Of a stretch of 64,000 nt of DNA, positions 57,848-64,000 are shown piece after piece (within the stretch, counting starts at the first letter, position 1; each line of letters opens with the position of its first letter). The notes under the pieces were generated by a model. It was not told the DNA's origin. It worked only from the letters and a program-made list of their open reading frames with translations, and searched no databases. The translations under genes and the position numbers were made by a program. The stretch covers positions 20,592 to 84,591 of the forward strand of contig NZ_JAGEOK010000041.1 of NCBI RefSeq assembly GCF_017573545.1. The letters run 5' to 3'. The DNA is from Actinomadura nitritigenes. GTDB lineage: Bacteria; Actinomycetota; Actinomycetes; Streptosporangiales; Streptosporangiaceae.

Positions 57848-58633
57848 GTGACCGAGGGGAGACCGGACCGCTCGCGCTACCACATCGCCGCCCTCGCCAA
57901 GGGCCTGCAGGTCCTGAGCCTGTTCGACGGCGTGACGCTGTCCCTGCGCACCAGCGACATCGCCGCCCTGACCGGCATCCCGATGCCCACCGCGTTCCGG
58001 ATCGTCGCCACCCTCGAGGACCTCGGCTACCTGGAACGCCGGCACGACGGGACCGTCCAGCCCGGCGTCAAGGTCCTCACCCTCGGCTCCGCCGCGATGC
58101 GCGGCTCCGGCCTCGTGCAGCTCAGCGACCGGCCGCTGCGGCTGCTCGCCGACGCCACCGGCGAGACCGTCAACCTCGGCGTCCTCGTCGAGGACCGCGT
58201 CCTGTACCTCGCGCGGCTCCGCAACGCCGACCTCGTCACCGCCAACGTGCACGTCGGCTCGACCCTGCCCGCCACCTACACCTCCATGGGCAAGCTCCTG
58301 CTCGCCCACCTCCCGCCGGACGAGCTGGACCGCCGCCTCACCGACGCGTCGTTCGCCCCGGGCGCCGGGCCGAACGCGGTGCCCGGCCGTGCCGCGCTCC
58401 TCGCCCAGCTGGAGGACATCCGCCGCGACGGGTACGCCGTCCAGGACCAGGAACTCGCCCAGGGCCTGCGGTCGGTGTCGGTCCCCGTGCTCGGCCCGGA
58501 CGGCGCCCCCGCGGCCGCGGTGAACGTCGCCGTGTCCGCCCTGCGCCGCCCCCTCGCCGACCTGCGCGGCGAGATCCTCGACCGGCTCCGCGCCACCGCC
58601 GCCGACATCACCACGAGACTGAGGACCCGATGA
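57848..58633 (+). CDS. IclR-family regulator (second)
   Basis: A 261-residue IclR regulator. YHIAALAKGLQVLSLFDGVT, LRTSDIAALTGIPMPTAFRI is the winged helix; LVQLSDRPLRLLADATGETV, EDRVLYLARLRNADLVTANV and QGLRSVSVPVLGPDGAP the effector domain. The pattern is strikingly like the first IclR protein, so the two may recognise related effectors. It is divergent from the ten-gene operon and overlaps the CMD gene by 4 bp. Confidence 0.93.
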   Translation: MTEGRPDRSRYHIAALAKGLQVLSLFDGVTLSLRTSDIAALTGIPMPTAFRIVATLEDLGYLERRHDGTVQPGVKVLTLGSAAMRGSGLVQLSDRPLRLLADATGETVNLGVLVEDRVLYLARLRNADLVTANVHVGSTLPATYTSMGKLLLAHLPPDELDRRLTDASFAPGAGPNAVPGRAALLAQLEDIRRDGYAVQDQELAQGLRSVSVPVLGPDGAPAAAVNVAVSALRRPLADLRGEILDRLRATAADITTRLRTR

Positions 58634-59181
58634 CCCGCAAGCACCCGTTCAAGCCCGCCGACCTCGACGGCGACCGGCTCGCCCTCTACCGCTCCATCAC
58701 CGAGGGCCCCCGCGCGCAGGGCCCCCGCCTGTTCGACCTGGTCTCGGACGACGGCGTGCTGCTCGGGCCGTTCAACGAGTTCCTGCTGCGCCCGGCGCTC
58801 GGCGACGCCCTCCAGCGGGTCGGCGCGGCCGTCCGCTACGCGGGCTCGCTCGGCGGCCGGGCCCGCGAGATGGCCATCCTCGTCGTCGCCGCCCACTGGG
58901 ACAGCGCCTTCGAGCGGACCGCCCACGAGGCCGTCGGACGGGCCGCCGGGCTCACCGACGCGGAGCTCGCCGCGATCGCCGCCGGCGCGCCGCTGGACCT
59001 CGACGACCCGGCCGAGGCCGCCGTGCTCCGCCTCACCCGGGCCCTCGTCACCGGCGACGTGGACGACGCCACCTGGGCGGCCTGCGTGCCGCCGCTGGAC
59101 CGCGAGACCGTCTTCGAGCTCACCACCCTCGTCGGCTACTACGCCACCCTCGCCCTCCAGATGCGCGTCTTCCGCGTCTGA
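58630..59181 (+). CDS. carboxymuconolactone decarboxylase-family protein (no CxxC)
   Basis: A 183-residue CMD-like alpha-helical protein. GPFNEFLLRPALGDALQRVG, SLGGRAREMAILVVAAHWDS and AFERTAHEAVGRAAGLTDAE define the fold. The redox CxxC of AhpD is absent, so it is closer to decarboxylase-like members (4-carboxymuconolactone type) or to a structural relative. ATG overlaps the IclR stop (ATGA). Confidence 0.88.
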   Translation: MTRKHPFKPADLDGDRLALYRSITEGPRAQGPRLFDLVSDDGVLLGPFNEFLLRPALGDALQRVGAAVRYAGSLGGRAREMAILVVAAHWDSAFERTAHEAVGRAAGLTDAELAAIAAGAPLDLDDPAEAAVLRLTRALVTGDVDDATWAACVPPLDRETVFELTTLVGYYATLALQMRVFRV

Positions 59182-59262
59182 CGCCCGTCCCGTCGCGCAC
59201 ACTGGTCCTCCACGCGGGGCGCGACGGAAGGCGGACGGCATGCGAGCAGCGGGCGGCCGCCG

Positions 59263-60498
59263 ATGAGCCCGCGACCCGCGCCCGGGGCGGACCGCGCCGC
59301 CGCCCTGTCGCCATGGCGGTTCATCGTCGTGTTCGGCGTCGTCTCCCTGCTCATGGACGTCGTGTACGAGGGCGCCCGGTCGATCACCGGGCCGCTGCTG
59401 GCCTCGCTCGGCGCGTCCGCCGCGGTCGTCGGCATCGTCACCGGGGCGGGCGAGGCCGCCGCGCTCGGCCTGCGGCTGGTGTCGGGCCCGCTCGCCGACC
59501 GCACCCGCCGGTTCTGGGCGCTCACGATCGCCGGGTACGCGCTGACGGCGGTGTCCGTGCCGCTGCTCGGCCTGGCCGGCGTCCTGTGGGCCGCGTGCGT
59601 CCTGGTCGTCGCCGAACGCGTCGGCAAGGCCGTCCGGTCCCCGGCCAAGGACACGCTGCTCTCGCACGCCACCGCCACCACCGGCCGGGGCCGCGGGTTC
59701 GCCGTGCACGAGGCGCTGGACCAGATCGGCGCGTTCGTCGGCCCGCTCACCGTGGCCGGCGTGCTCGCGGCCACCGCCGGGGACTACGCGCCCGCGCTGG
59801 GCGTGCTGGCCGTCCCGGGCGTCGTCGCGATGGCGCTGCTGCTCTGGCTCCGCGCCCGCGTCCCCGCCCCCGCCGACTACGAGCCCGCCGGCGGCGAGCC
59901 CGTCGGCGGCGAGGACGCGGTGCCGCGGGAACCGGACGCCGCCGTCCCGGCGCTGCCGCGCACCTTCCTCGTGTACGCGGCCTTCACGGCCGTCACCATG
60001 ACCGGCTTCGCGACCTTCGGGGTGCTGTCGTTCCACCTCGTCCAGCGGCACCTGCTGCCCGCCGACCTCGTACCGGTCGTGTACGCCGGGGCCATGGTCG
60101 CCGACGCCGTCTCCGCCCTGGCGAACGGCTGGCTCTACGACCGCGTCGGCCCGCGCGCGCTCGCCGTCCTGCCCGTCCTGTCGGCCGCCGTGCCCGTCCT
60201 GGCCTTCACCCGGTCGCTGACCCTGGCCGTCGTGGGCTCCCTGCTGTGGGGCGCCGCCGTCGGGATCCAGGAGTCCACGCTGCGGGCGGTCGTCGCCGAT
60301 CTCGTCCCGTCCCGGCGCAGGGCCACCGCCTACGGGATCTTCGCCGGGGTCCTCGGCGTGGCCGCCCTCGCGGGCGGCGCGCTCACCGGCGCCCTCTATG
60401 ACCAGTCGGTCACCCTGCTGGTCGTGGTGGTCGCCTCGATCCAGGCCGCCGCGCTCGTCCTCCTCGCCGTCCTGCGCGGGCGGACCGCCCCGCGATGA
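59263..60498 (+). CDS. MFS transporter
   Basis: A 411-residue permease with 12 helices. The loop 2-3 sequence GPLADRTRRFWALTIAGYAL and the helix-5 region AVHEALDQIGAFVGPLTVAG are visible; a long polar loop (APADYEPAGGEPVGGEDAVP) separates the halves. It follows the CMD gene by 81 bp. It could belong to the catabolic island or act independently. Confidence 0.88.
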   Translation: MSPRPAPGADRAAALSPWRFIVVFGVVSLLMDVVYEGARSITGPLLASLGASAAVVGIVTGAGEAAALGLRLVSGPLADRTRRFWALTIAGYALTAVSVPLLGLAGVLWAACVLVVAERVGKAVRSPAKDTLLSHATATTGRGRGFAVHEALDQIGAFVGPLTVAGVLAATAGDYAPALGVLAVPGVVAMALLLWLRARVPAPADYEPAGGEPVGGEDAVPREPDAAVPALPRTFLVYAAFTAVTMTGFATFGVLSFHLVQRHLLPADLVPVVYAGAMVADAVSALANGWLYDRVGPRALAVLPVLSAAVPVLAFTRSLTLAVVGSLLWGAAVGIQESTLRAVVADLVPSRRRATAYGIFAGVLGVAALAGGALTGALYDQSVTLLVVVVASIQAAALVLLAVLRGRTAPR

Positions 60499-60590
60499 GT
60501 ACCCGCCCCACCTGCGGGAAGGACCTGCGCGAGCGACCCCGGGCCAGGGGCCGCCGCTGACGGTCGCGCGCCGAGCGGAGAGGATTTGCC

Positions 60591-61451
60591 ATGCCGTCAG
60601 ATCCCGAACCCGCGGCCCGCGAGGACCCCGGGACGGACGGGCGCGAGGACCCCGGGACGGACAGGCGCGAGGACCCCGGGACGGACGAGCACGCGGCCCC
60701 GCCCGTCCCGCCGGACGCCGACCCGATGGTCGTCGTCGACCAGCTGCACGTCACCTACCGGGTGCTCGGCGCCGAGACCGACACCGGCGCCTCACGCGTC
60801 CGCCGCCTGCTGCACCGCAGCCGGCCCCGGCCGCGCGAGGTCCATGCCCTGCGCGGCGTCTCGTTCGTGCTGCGCCGCGGCGAGGCGGTCGGCATCGTCG
60901 GCACCAACGGCTCCGGCAAGACCACCCTGCTGCGCAGCATCGCCGGCCTCCTCCCCAGCGACCGCGGGCAGGTGTTCACCTGCGGCCAGCCCGTCCTCCT
61001 CGGCGTGAACGCCGCGCTCATGAACGACCTCACCGGCGAGCGCAACATCATCCTCGGCTGCCTCGCCATGGGCATGCCGCTGCGCGAGGTGCGCGAGAAG
61101 TACGACGACGTCGTGGAGTTCTCCGGGCTCGGCAAGTTCGTCGACATGCCGATGAGGACCTACTCGACCGGCATGGCGCAGCGCCTCCGGTTCGCCATCG
61201 CCACCGCGCAGACCAGCGAGGTCCTCATGATCGACGAGGCCCTCGCCACCGGCGACGCCCGCTTCCGCCGGCGCAGCGAGGAACGGCTGAAGGAGATGCG
61301 CGAGCAGGCCGCCACCGTCGTCCTCGTCAGCCACAGCCTCGGCACCATCGAGGAGACCTGCGACCGCACGATCTGGCTCGACCACGGCCAGATCCGCATG
61401 GACGGCCCGTCCGCCGAGGTGGTGGCCGCCTACCGCGACGAGCACGAGTGA
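60591..61451 (+). CDS. orphan ABC ATPase of the polysaccharide/teichoic acid type
   Basis: A 286-residue ATPase of the TagH/Wzt type: P-loop GTNGSGKTT (104-112), NDLTGERNIILGC, a signature in which YSTGMAQRL (191-199) replaces LSGGQ, Walker B VLMIDEALATGD (211-222) and VSHSLGTIEETCDRT. Such ATPases pair with a separate permease to export surface polysaccharides, but no permease gene lies nearby. The first 34 residues include three near-identical eight-residue repeats (REDPGTDG-type). The ATG has GAGAGGA upstream. Confidence 0.9.
   Translation: MPSDPEPAAREDPGTDGREDPGTDRREDPGTDEHAAPPVPPDADPMVVVDQLHVTYRVLGAETDTGASRVRRLLHRSRPRPREVHALRGVSFVLRRGEAVGIVGTNGSGKTTLLRSIAGLLPSDRGQVFTCGQPVLLGVNAALMNDLTGERNIILGCLAMGMPLREVREKYDDVVEFSGLGKFVDMPMRTYSTGMAQRLRFAIATAQTSEVLMIDEALATGDARFRRRSEERLKEMREQAATVVLVSHSLGTIEETCDRTIWLDHGQIRMDGPSAEVVAAYRDEHE
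60618..60689 (+). repeat. three 24-bp tandem repeats inside the ABC ATPase gene
   Basis: Units at 60618-60641, 60642-60665 and 60666-60689 share CGCGAGGACCCCGGGACGGA and differ at only a few end positions. They are in frame and encode the repeated R-E-D-P-G-T-D stretch at the N terminus of the ABC ATPase. Confidence 0.85.
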
Positions 61452-61581
61452 ACGCATGATGCGGAGCGCTCCGTGAGGACGCGTCCGCTCGTCGGGTTGG
61501 GAGCGTTCCTCCAAGGAGCGCAACGACGGGTCGGAAGTGGTCCGCGGCTGACGTGTTTTCGATACGGGGAATGGGTGCTCG

Positions 61582-61762
61582 GGTGGTGGGGTGGCGCTGG
61601 CGTACGGGGCCGCCCCTCCAAAGTCAAGGGCGCCTTCGGCGTCGCTTCGCGATGGACTTCGTCCACCCTTGACTTTGGAGCCTCTGCGGCCCCTGAGGCA
61701 GCGTTAGGGGCAGGCTCCGCCTGCCCCGCCCCGGGTCGCGCCACCCCACCACCCCCTTCCGT
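61582..61762. repeat. nested palindromic repeat element, copy 1
   Basis: A complex inverted repeat made of several nested stems: GGTGGTGGGGTGGCGC (61582-61597) with GCGCCACCCCACCACC (61738-61753); CTCCAAAGTCAAGGG (61616-61630) with CCCTTGACTTTGGAG (61666-61680); and a small hairpin GGGGCAGGC/GCCTGCCCC (61707-61727). Its right part (61646-61762) reappears exactly as the reverse complement at 63884-64000. The 400-bp gap between the ABC ATPase gene and the next gene is largely this element. Confidence 0.85.
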
Positions 61763-61856
61763 ACCGTCACGCCGGATCAGGCGGGATGTCGAGGCGGCCA
61801 TGACGACTCCGACTACAGAGGGAAGCGTCCCCGACAGCATCCCCGAAGGAGCTCCG

Positions 61857-62363
61857 ATGTCCTCTGACAGCAGCAAGTCGGCCCGTGTCGTCACCGTCGC
61901 CGCCGGCGTCGAGACCACCGACCGGACCGCACCCGTCCGCGACGGCCGCCACGAGGCCCTCGACGTCCTCATCGGTAAGTGGATCAACGAAGGCCACACT
62001 GTCGCCAGCACGGATGCCCCGTCGGTTCCGATCCTCACCAGTGATGTCTACGAGTGGGCGCCCGGCGGGTTCTTCATCGTGCACTCGGCCTACGGAAAGA
62101 TCGGCGACACGTCCGTCGGAGGCGTCGAGATCCTCGGCGTGGACGGCGAGGCCTACAGTTCCACGTTCTACGACAGCTTCGGCAACGTCCACGTCTCCCG
62201 CCTGGAGATCGACGGCGACGTCCTCAGGTGGATCGGCGATCGAACCCGATGCACCGCAACGATGACCGACGGCGGACTCACCCAGGTAGCCCGTCACGAG
62301 TCCAGCACGGACGGCGTGAACTGGACGGCATCGATGAACGTGACCCTGCGCAAGGTCCCCTGA
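61857..62363 (+). CDS. DUF1579-like protein
   Basis: A 168-residue protein resembling DUF1579/heme-binding-like beta-barrel proteins: ALDVLIGKWINEGHTV, YEWAPGGFFIVHSAYGKIGD, SSTFYDSFGNVHVSRLEIDG, VLRWIGDRTRCTATMTDGGL and TQVARHESSTDGVNWTASMN. ATG 61857 has GAAGGAG 6 nt upstream and is preferred to an ATG at 61800. Function unknown. It lies between the two inverted copies of the palindromic element. Confidence 0.78.
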   Translation: MSSDSSKSARVVTVAAGVETTDRTAPVRDGRHEALDVLIGKWINEGHTVASTDAPSVPILTSDVYEWAPGGFFIVHSAYGKIGDTSVGGVEILGVDGEAYSSTFYDSFGNVHVSRLEIDGDVLRWIGDRTRCTATMTDGGLTQVARHESSTDGVNWTASMNVTLRKVP

Positions 62364-62469
62364 CCGACACCGCACCAGCAGCACGAGGGGAGGACTGAGC
62401 GGCCACGCCGATGACAGCGGCAGTGGCGGTGGCGACAGCGCGGCGGGCCGCCAGCCGCCGTAGTGGCTG

Positions 62470-63747
62470 TTATGCGGCCCAGTCGAGGGCGGGGTCGTCG
62501 GGTGGGCCGATGCTGCCCGGTGGTCCGGTCCCGGTCGCGGGTCCTCTGGCGTCGGTTGGTGGGAGTAGCCGGTAGACGTACCGCCCGTCGTGATCCTTGG
62601 TGATCTGGATCTGGTCGGGGTTGGTGTGTTTGAACCGGTTGTGCCATCCGCAGGCGAGTGCGAGCCGATCGATGTCGGTCGGCGACCGCCCGAGTGCCCA
62701 ACCGTGGACGTGGTCGACCTCACACAGTGTCCCGGGTACTTCACATCCCCGCACCGCGCAGGACGGGTAGAGCGTCTCCAGGACTTGCCGCTGCGCTGCG
62801 GAGGCGAACCGCTCCCGATATCCCAGGTAGAGCGGGGTGTTCCCCCGCCCGAGCAGGAGGGGCGATACCCCGGCGGCCAGGGCGATGCGGCGGGCCTGCG
62901 CGGCCGGGATCGGGGTGCCGTCGGCCAGCCGGGCTGGAGCGTTGCCGCCGGTGAGCGTCTCAAGGTCGCAGATCACTGTGACCTTGGATGCCTTATGGCC
63001 ACCCGACAGCACGCTCGACAGTGCCGCTGCGGTGCGTTCGGGGAGGTCGCGGCGGTCATCAGGCCCGGCCGGCTTGGCCAGCGGAGCCAGAGTGCCGTCC
63101 CAGATCGCGGCGTCCTCAGGGTTCAGCCACCCTTTGACGTACCGGCCGCCGTCCAGCGAACGCGTGGTGGTGAGCCACGACTTGTCGTAACCGCGCCGAG
63201 AATCCTCGTCGGGGGCGTCTTCGGTGTCGTCGCGTTCGGCGATGAGGTCGCGGATGCGGCGGCCGAACGCGGCGACCTTCCCGGCGGAGAAGCCTTGGTC
63301 GACGAAGCCGAGGAGTGTGGCCTCGGCCTCGGCGCAGTCGGTGTCGTCCAGGCGGGAGACCGAGTCGGCGACGGCGACGGCATAGCCGTAGGACAGGTCT
63401 CCGGAGGCGAGCTGCGCGCGGACCTCGGGCAGGCGATGCCGCTGCCGGGCGAGAGTGAGGCGCTCCTTCACCCGGTTGTCGCGCATGCCCAAGCTCGACC
63501 GCAGCCATGCCTGGGTGGAGGGATATCCCCACCGGGCCTGCTCCCCGAAGGCGTCGACTCGGCCGATGAAACCGGCGAGCGCGCTTTCCTGCATATCGGA
63601 CGCGGCCACGAGGGTTTCGGTGAGCTCCAGGCACGCGGCAGCTGATTCCGGGGCTTCGCGTTGGGCGAGTTCAGTGGCGATGGTTGAGAGCGCGTTCACC
63701 AGTTCCATGGTGGACGCGGCCTCAAGCTCGACCGTCACTGATTGCAT
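62470..63747 (-). CDS. 13E12-family (DUF222) HNH endonuclease
   Basis: A 425-residue protein with an N-terminal DUF222 region (MELVNALSTIATELAQREAP, TQAWLRSSLGMRDNRVKERL, ALSSVLSGGHKASKVTVICD) and a C-terminal HNH nuclease motif: CAVRGCEVPGTLCEVDHVHG, then ALACGWHNRFKHTNP. This is the 13E12 repeat family (REP13E12 in Mycobacterium tuberculosis), present in several copies in many actinobacteria and often near repeats. ATG 63747 begins at MQSVTVELE; no strong ribosome site is visible. Flanked by inverted copies of a palindromic element. Confidence 0.92.
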   Translation of the reverse strand: MQSVTVELEAASTMELVNALSTIATELAQREAPESAAACLELTETLVAASDMQESALAGFIGRVDAFGEQARWGYPSTQAWLRSSLGMRDNRVKERLTLARQRHRLPEVRAQLASGDLSYGYAVAVADSVSRLDDTDCAEAEATLLGFVDQGFSAGKVAAFGRRIRDLIAERDDTEDAPDEDSRRGYDKSWLTTTRSLDGGRYVKGWLNPEDAAIWDGTLAPLAKPAGPDDRRDLPERTAAALSSVLSGGHKASKVTVICDLETLTGGNAPARLADGTPIPAAQARRIALAAGVSPLLLGRGNTPLYLGYRERFASAAQRQVLETLYPSCAVRGCEVPGTLCEVDHVHGWALGRSPTDIDRLALACGWHNRFKHTNPDQIQITKDHDGRYVYRLLPPTDARGPATGTGPPGSIGPPDDPALDWAA

Positions 63748-63883
63748 ACGTAAATGGTACCCTGTGTGACCGACATTCATGGCCGTTCACGGCACATTCC
63801 GTCCGGTATTTTTCGGCGCGAAAGGTCGGCGGGCCCTTGCAGCCTTTGTTCTTTCGAACACCCCCGATGGGGTCTGGCTCCTG

Positions 63884-64000
63884 ACGGAAGGGGGTGGTGG
63901 GGTGGCGCGACCCGGGGCGGGGCAGGCGGAGCCTGCCCCTAACGCTGCCTCAGGGGCCGCAGAGGCTCCAAAGTCAAGGGTGGACGAAGTCCATCGCGAA
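63884..64000. repeat. nested palindromic repeat element, copy 2 (inverted, cut by window end)
   Basis: This segment is the exact reverse complement of 61646-61762 over all 117 bp, and the match still holds at the last base of the window, so the element continues beyond it. The identity stops at 63884 (copy 1 position 61762), which marks one element boundary. Confidence 0.88.

Noticed and set aside
1..64000. CRISPR arrays, tRNA, rRNA, complete prophage, complete insertion sequences
   Set aside because: No regularly spaced repeats, cloverleaf-like segments, rRNA signatures, or transposase with paired inverted ends were recognised by eye; a dedicated RNA search would be needed to exclude short RNAs.

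Overview
The window is about 64 kb of very GC-rich DNA, densely coding on both strands, with many GTG/TTG starts, 4-bp ATGA/GTGA gene overlaps and several starts that look leaderless. Gene content (XRE/DUF397/anti-sigma ATPase module, DUF5753, CU044_5270-type remnant, SARP/AfsR-like regulator, Nur-type box, mycothiol-type DinB, 13E12 HNH endonuclease) points to a filamentous actinobacterium. Thermomonosporaceae such as Actinomadura, or Streptosporangiales more broadly, is the best guess from family memory only. It reads as chromosomal accessory and housekeeping DNA. No rRNA, tRNA, CRISPR array, complete prophage or complete insertion sequence was seen.

Layout. 1-4.2 kb: truncated AraC-type regulator divergent from an alpha/beta hydrolase, then a two-gene RiPP-like unit (35-aa charged peptide plus a PIMT-like methyltransferase, resembling imiditide clusters), and a WhiJ-type module (ATP-binding protein, XRE/DUF5753 regulator, DUF397 protein). 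4.2-9 kb: membrane protein, decayed CU044_5270-type gene, GNAT, Uma2, DinB, an amino-acid dehydrogenase and a divergent Lrp regulator. 9-11.2 kb: TetR-controlled monooxygenase/VOC/DUF4267 group. 11.2-20.3 kb: SDR, purC, a phosphotransferase-fold protein, an anti-sigma-like ATPase overlapping an unannotated 48-aa basic peptide gene, GlxA regulator plus DJ-1 protein, a 489-aa protein of unknown family, CocE-type hydrolase and peptide deformylase.

20.5-33 kb: SARP-NB-ARC-TPR regulator, a secreted cutinase/polyester-hydrolase-like enzyme, PucR-type regulator, a MarR repressor divergent from an ABC exporter with a perfect 14-bp inverted-repeat operator, small and membrane proteins of unknown function, an MFS permease and a DUF488 protein. 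33-41 kb: HEAT-repeat protein, XRE regulator divergent from a secreted PEBP protein, an HTH gene overlapping a PLP cysteine-synthase-like gene, VOC protein, exported serine hydrolase and a Fpg/Nei glycosylase. 41-47.6 kb: CbiM-CbiQ-CbiO metal uptake operon behind a Nur-box-like palindrome, a ClpC-like ATPase and a DUF4232 lipoprotein.

47.6-60.5 kb: an orphan serine-recombinase middle domain, then a catabolic island. A ten-gene minus-strand operon (two SDRs, a four-gene ABC importer with two permeases, two FAH-family enzymes, an alpha/beta hydrolase, an amidohydrolase) is divergent from an IclR regulator and a CMD-family gene, and converges on a second IclR gene. The set looks built to import and open a small cyclic or ester/amide compound, substrate unknown. 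60.5-64 kb: an orphan polysaccharide-type ABC ATPase, a DUF1579-like protein and a 13E12 HNH endonuclease; the last two lie between inverted, identical copies (at least 117 bp) of a nested palindromic repeat.
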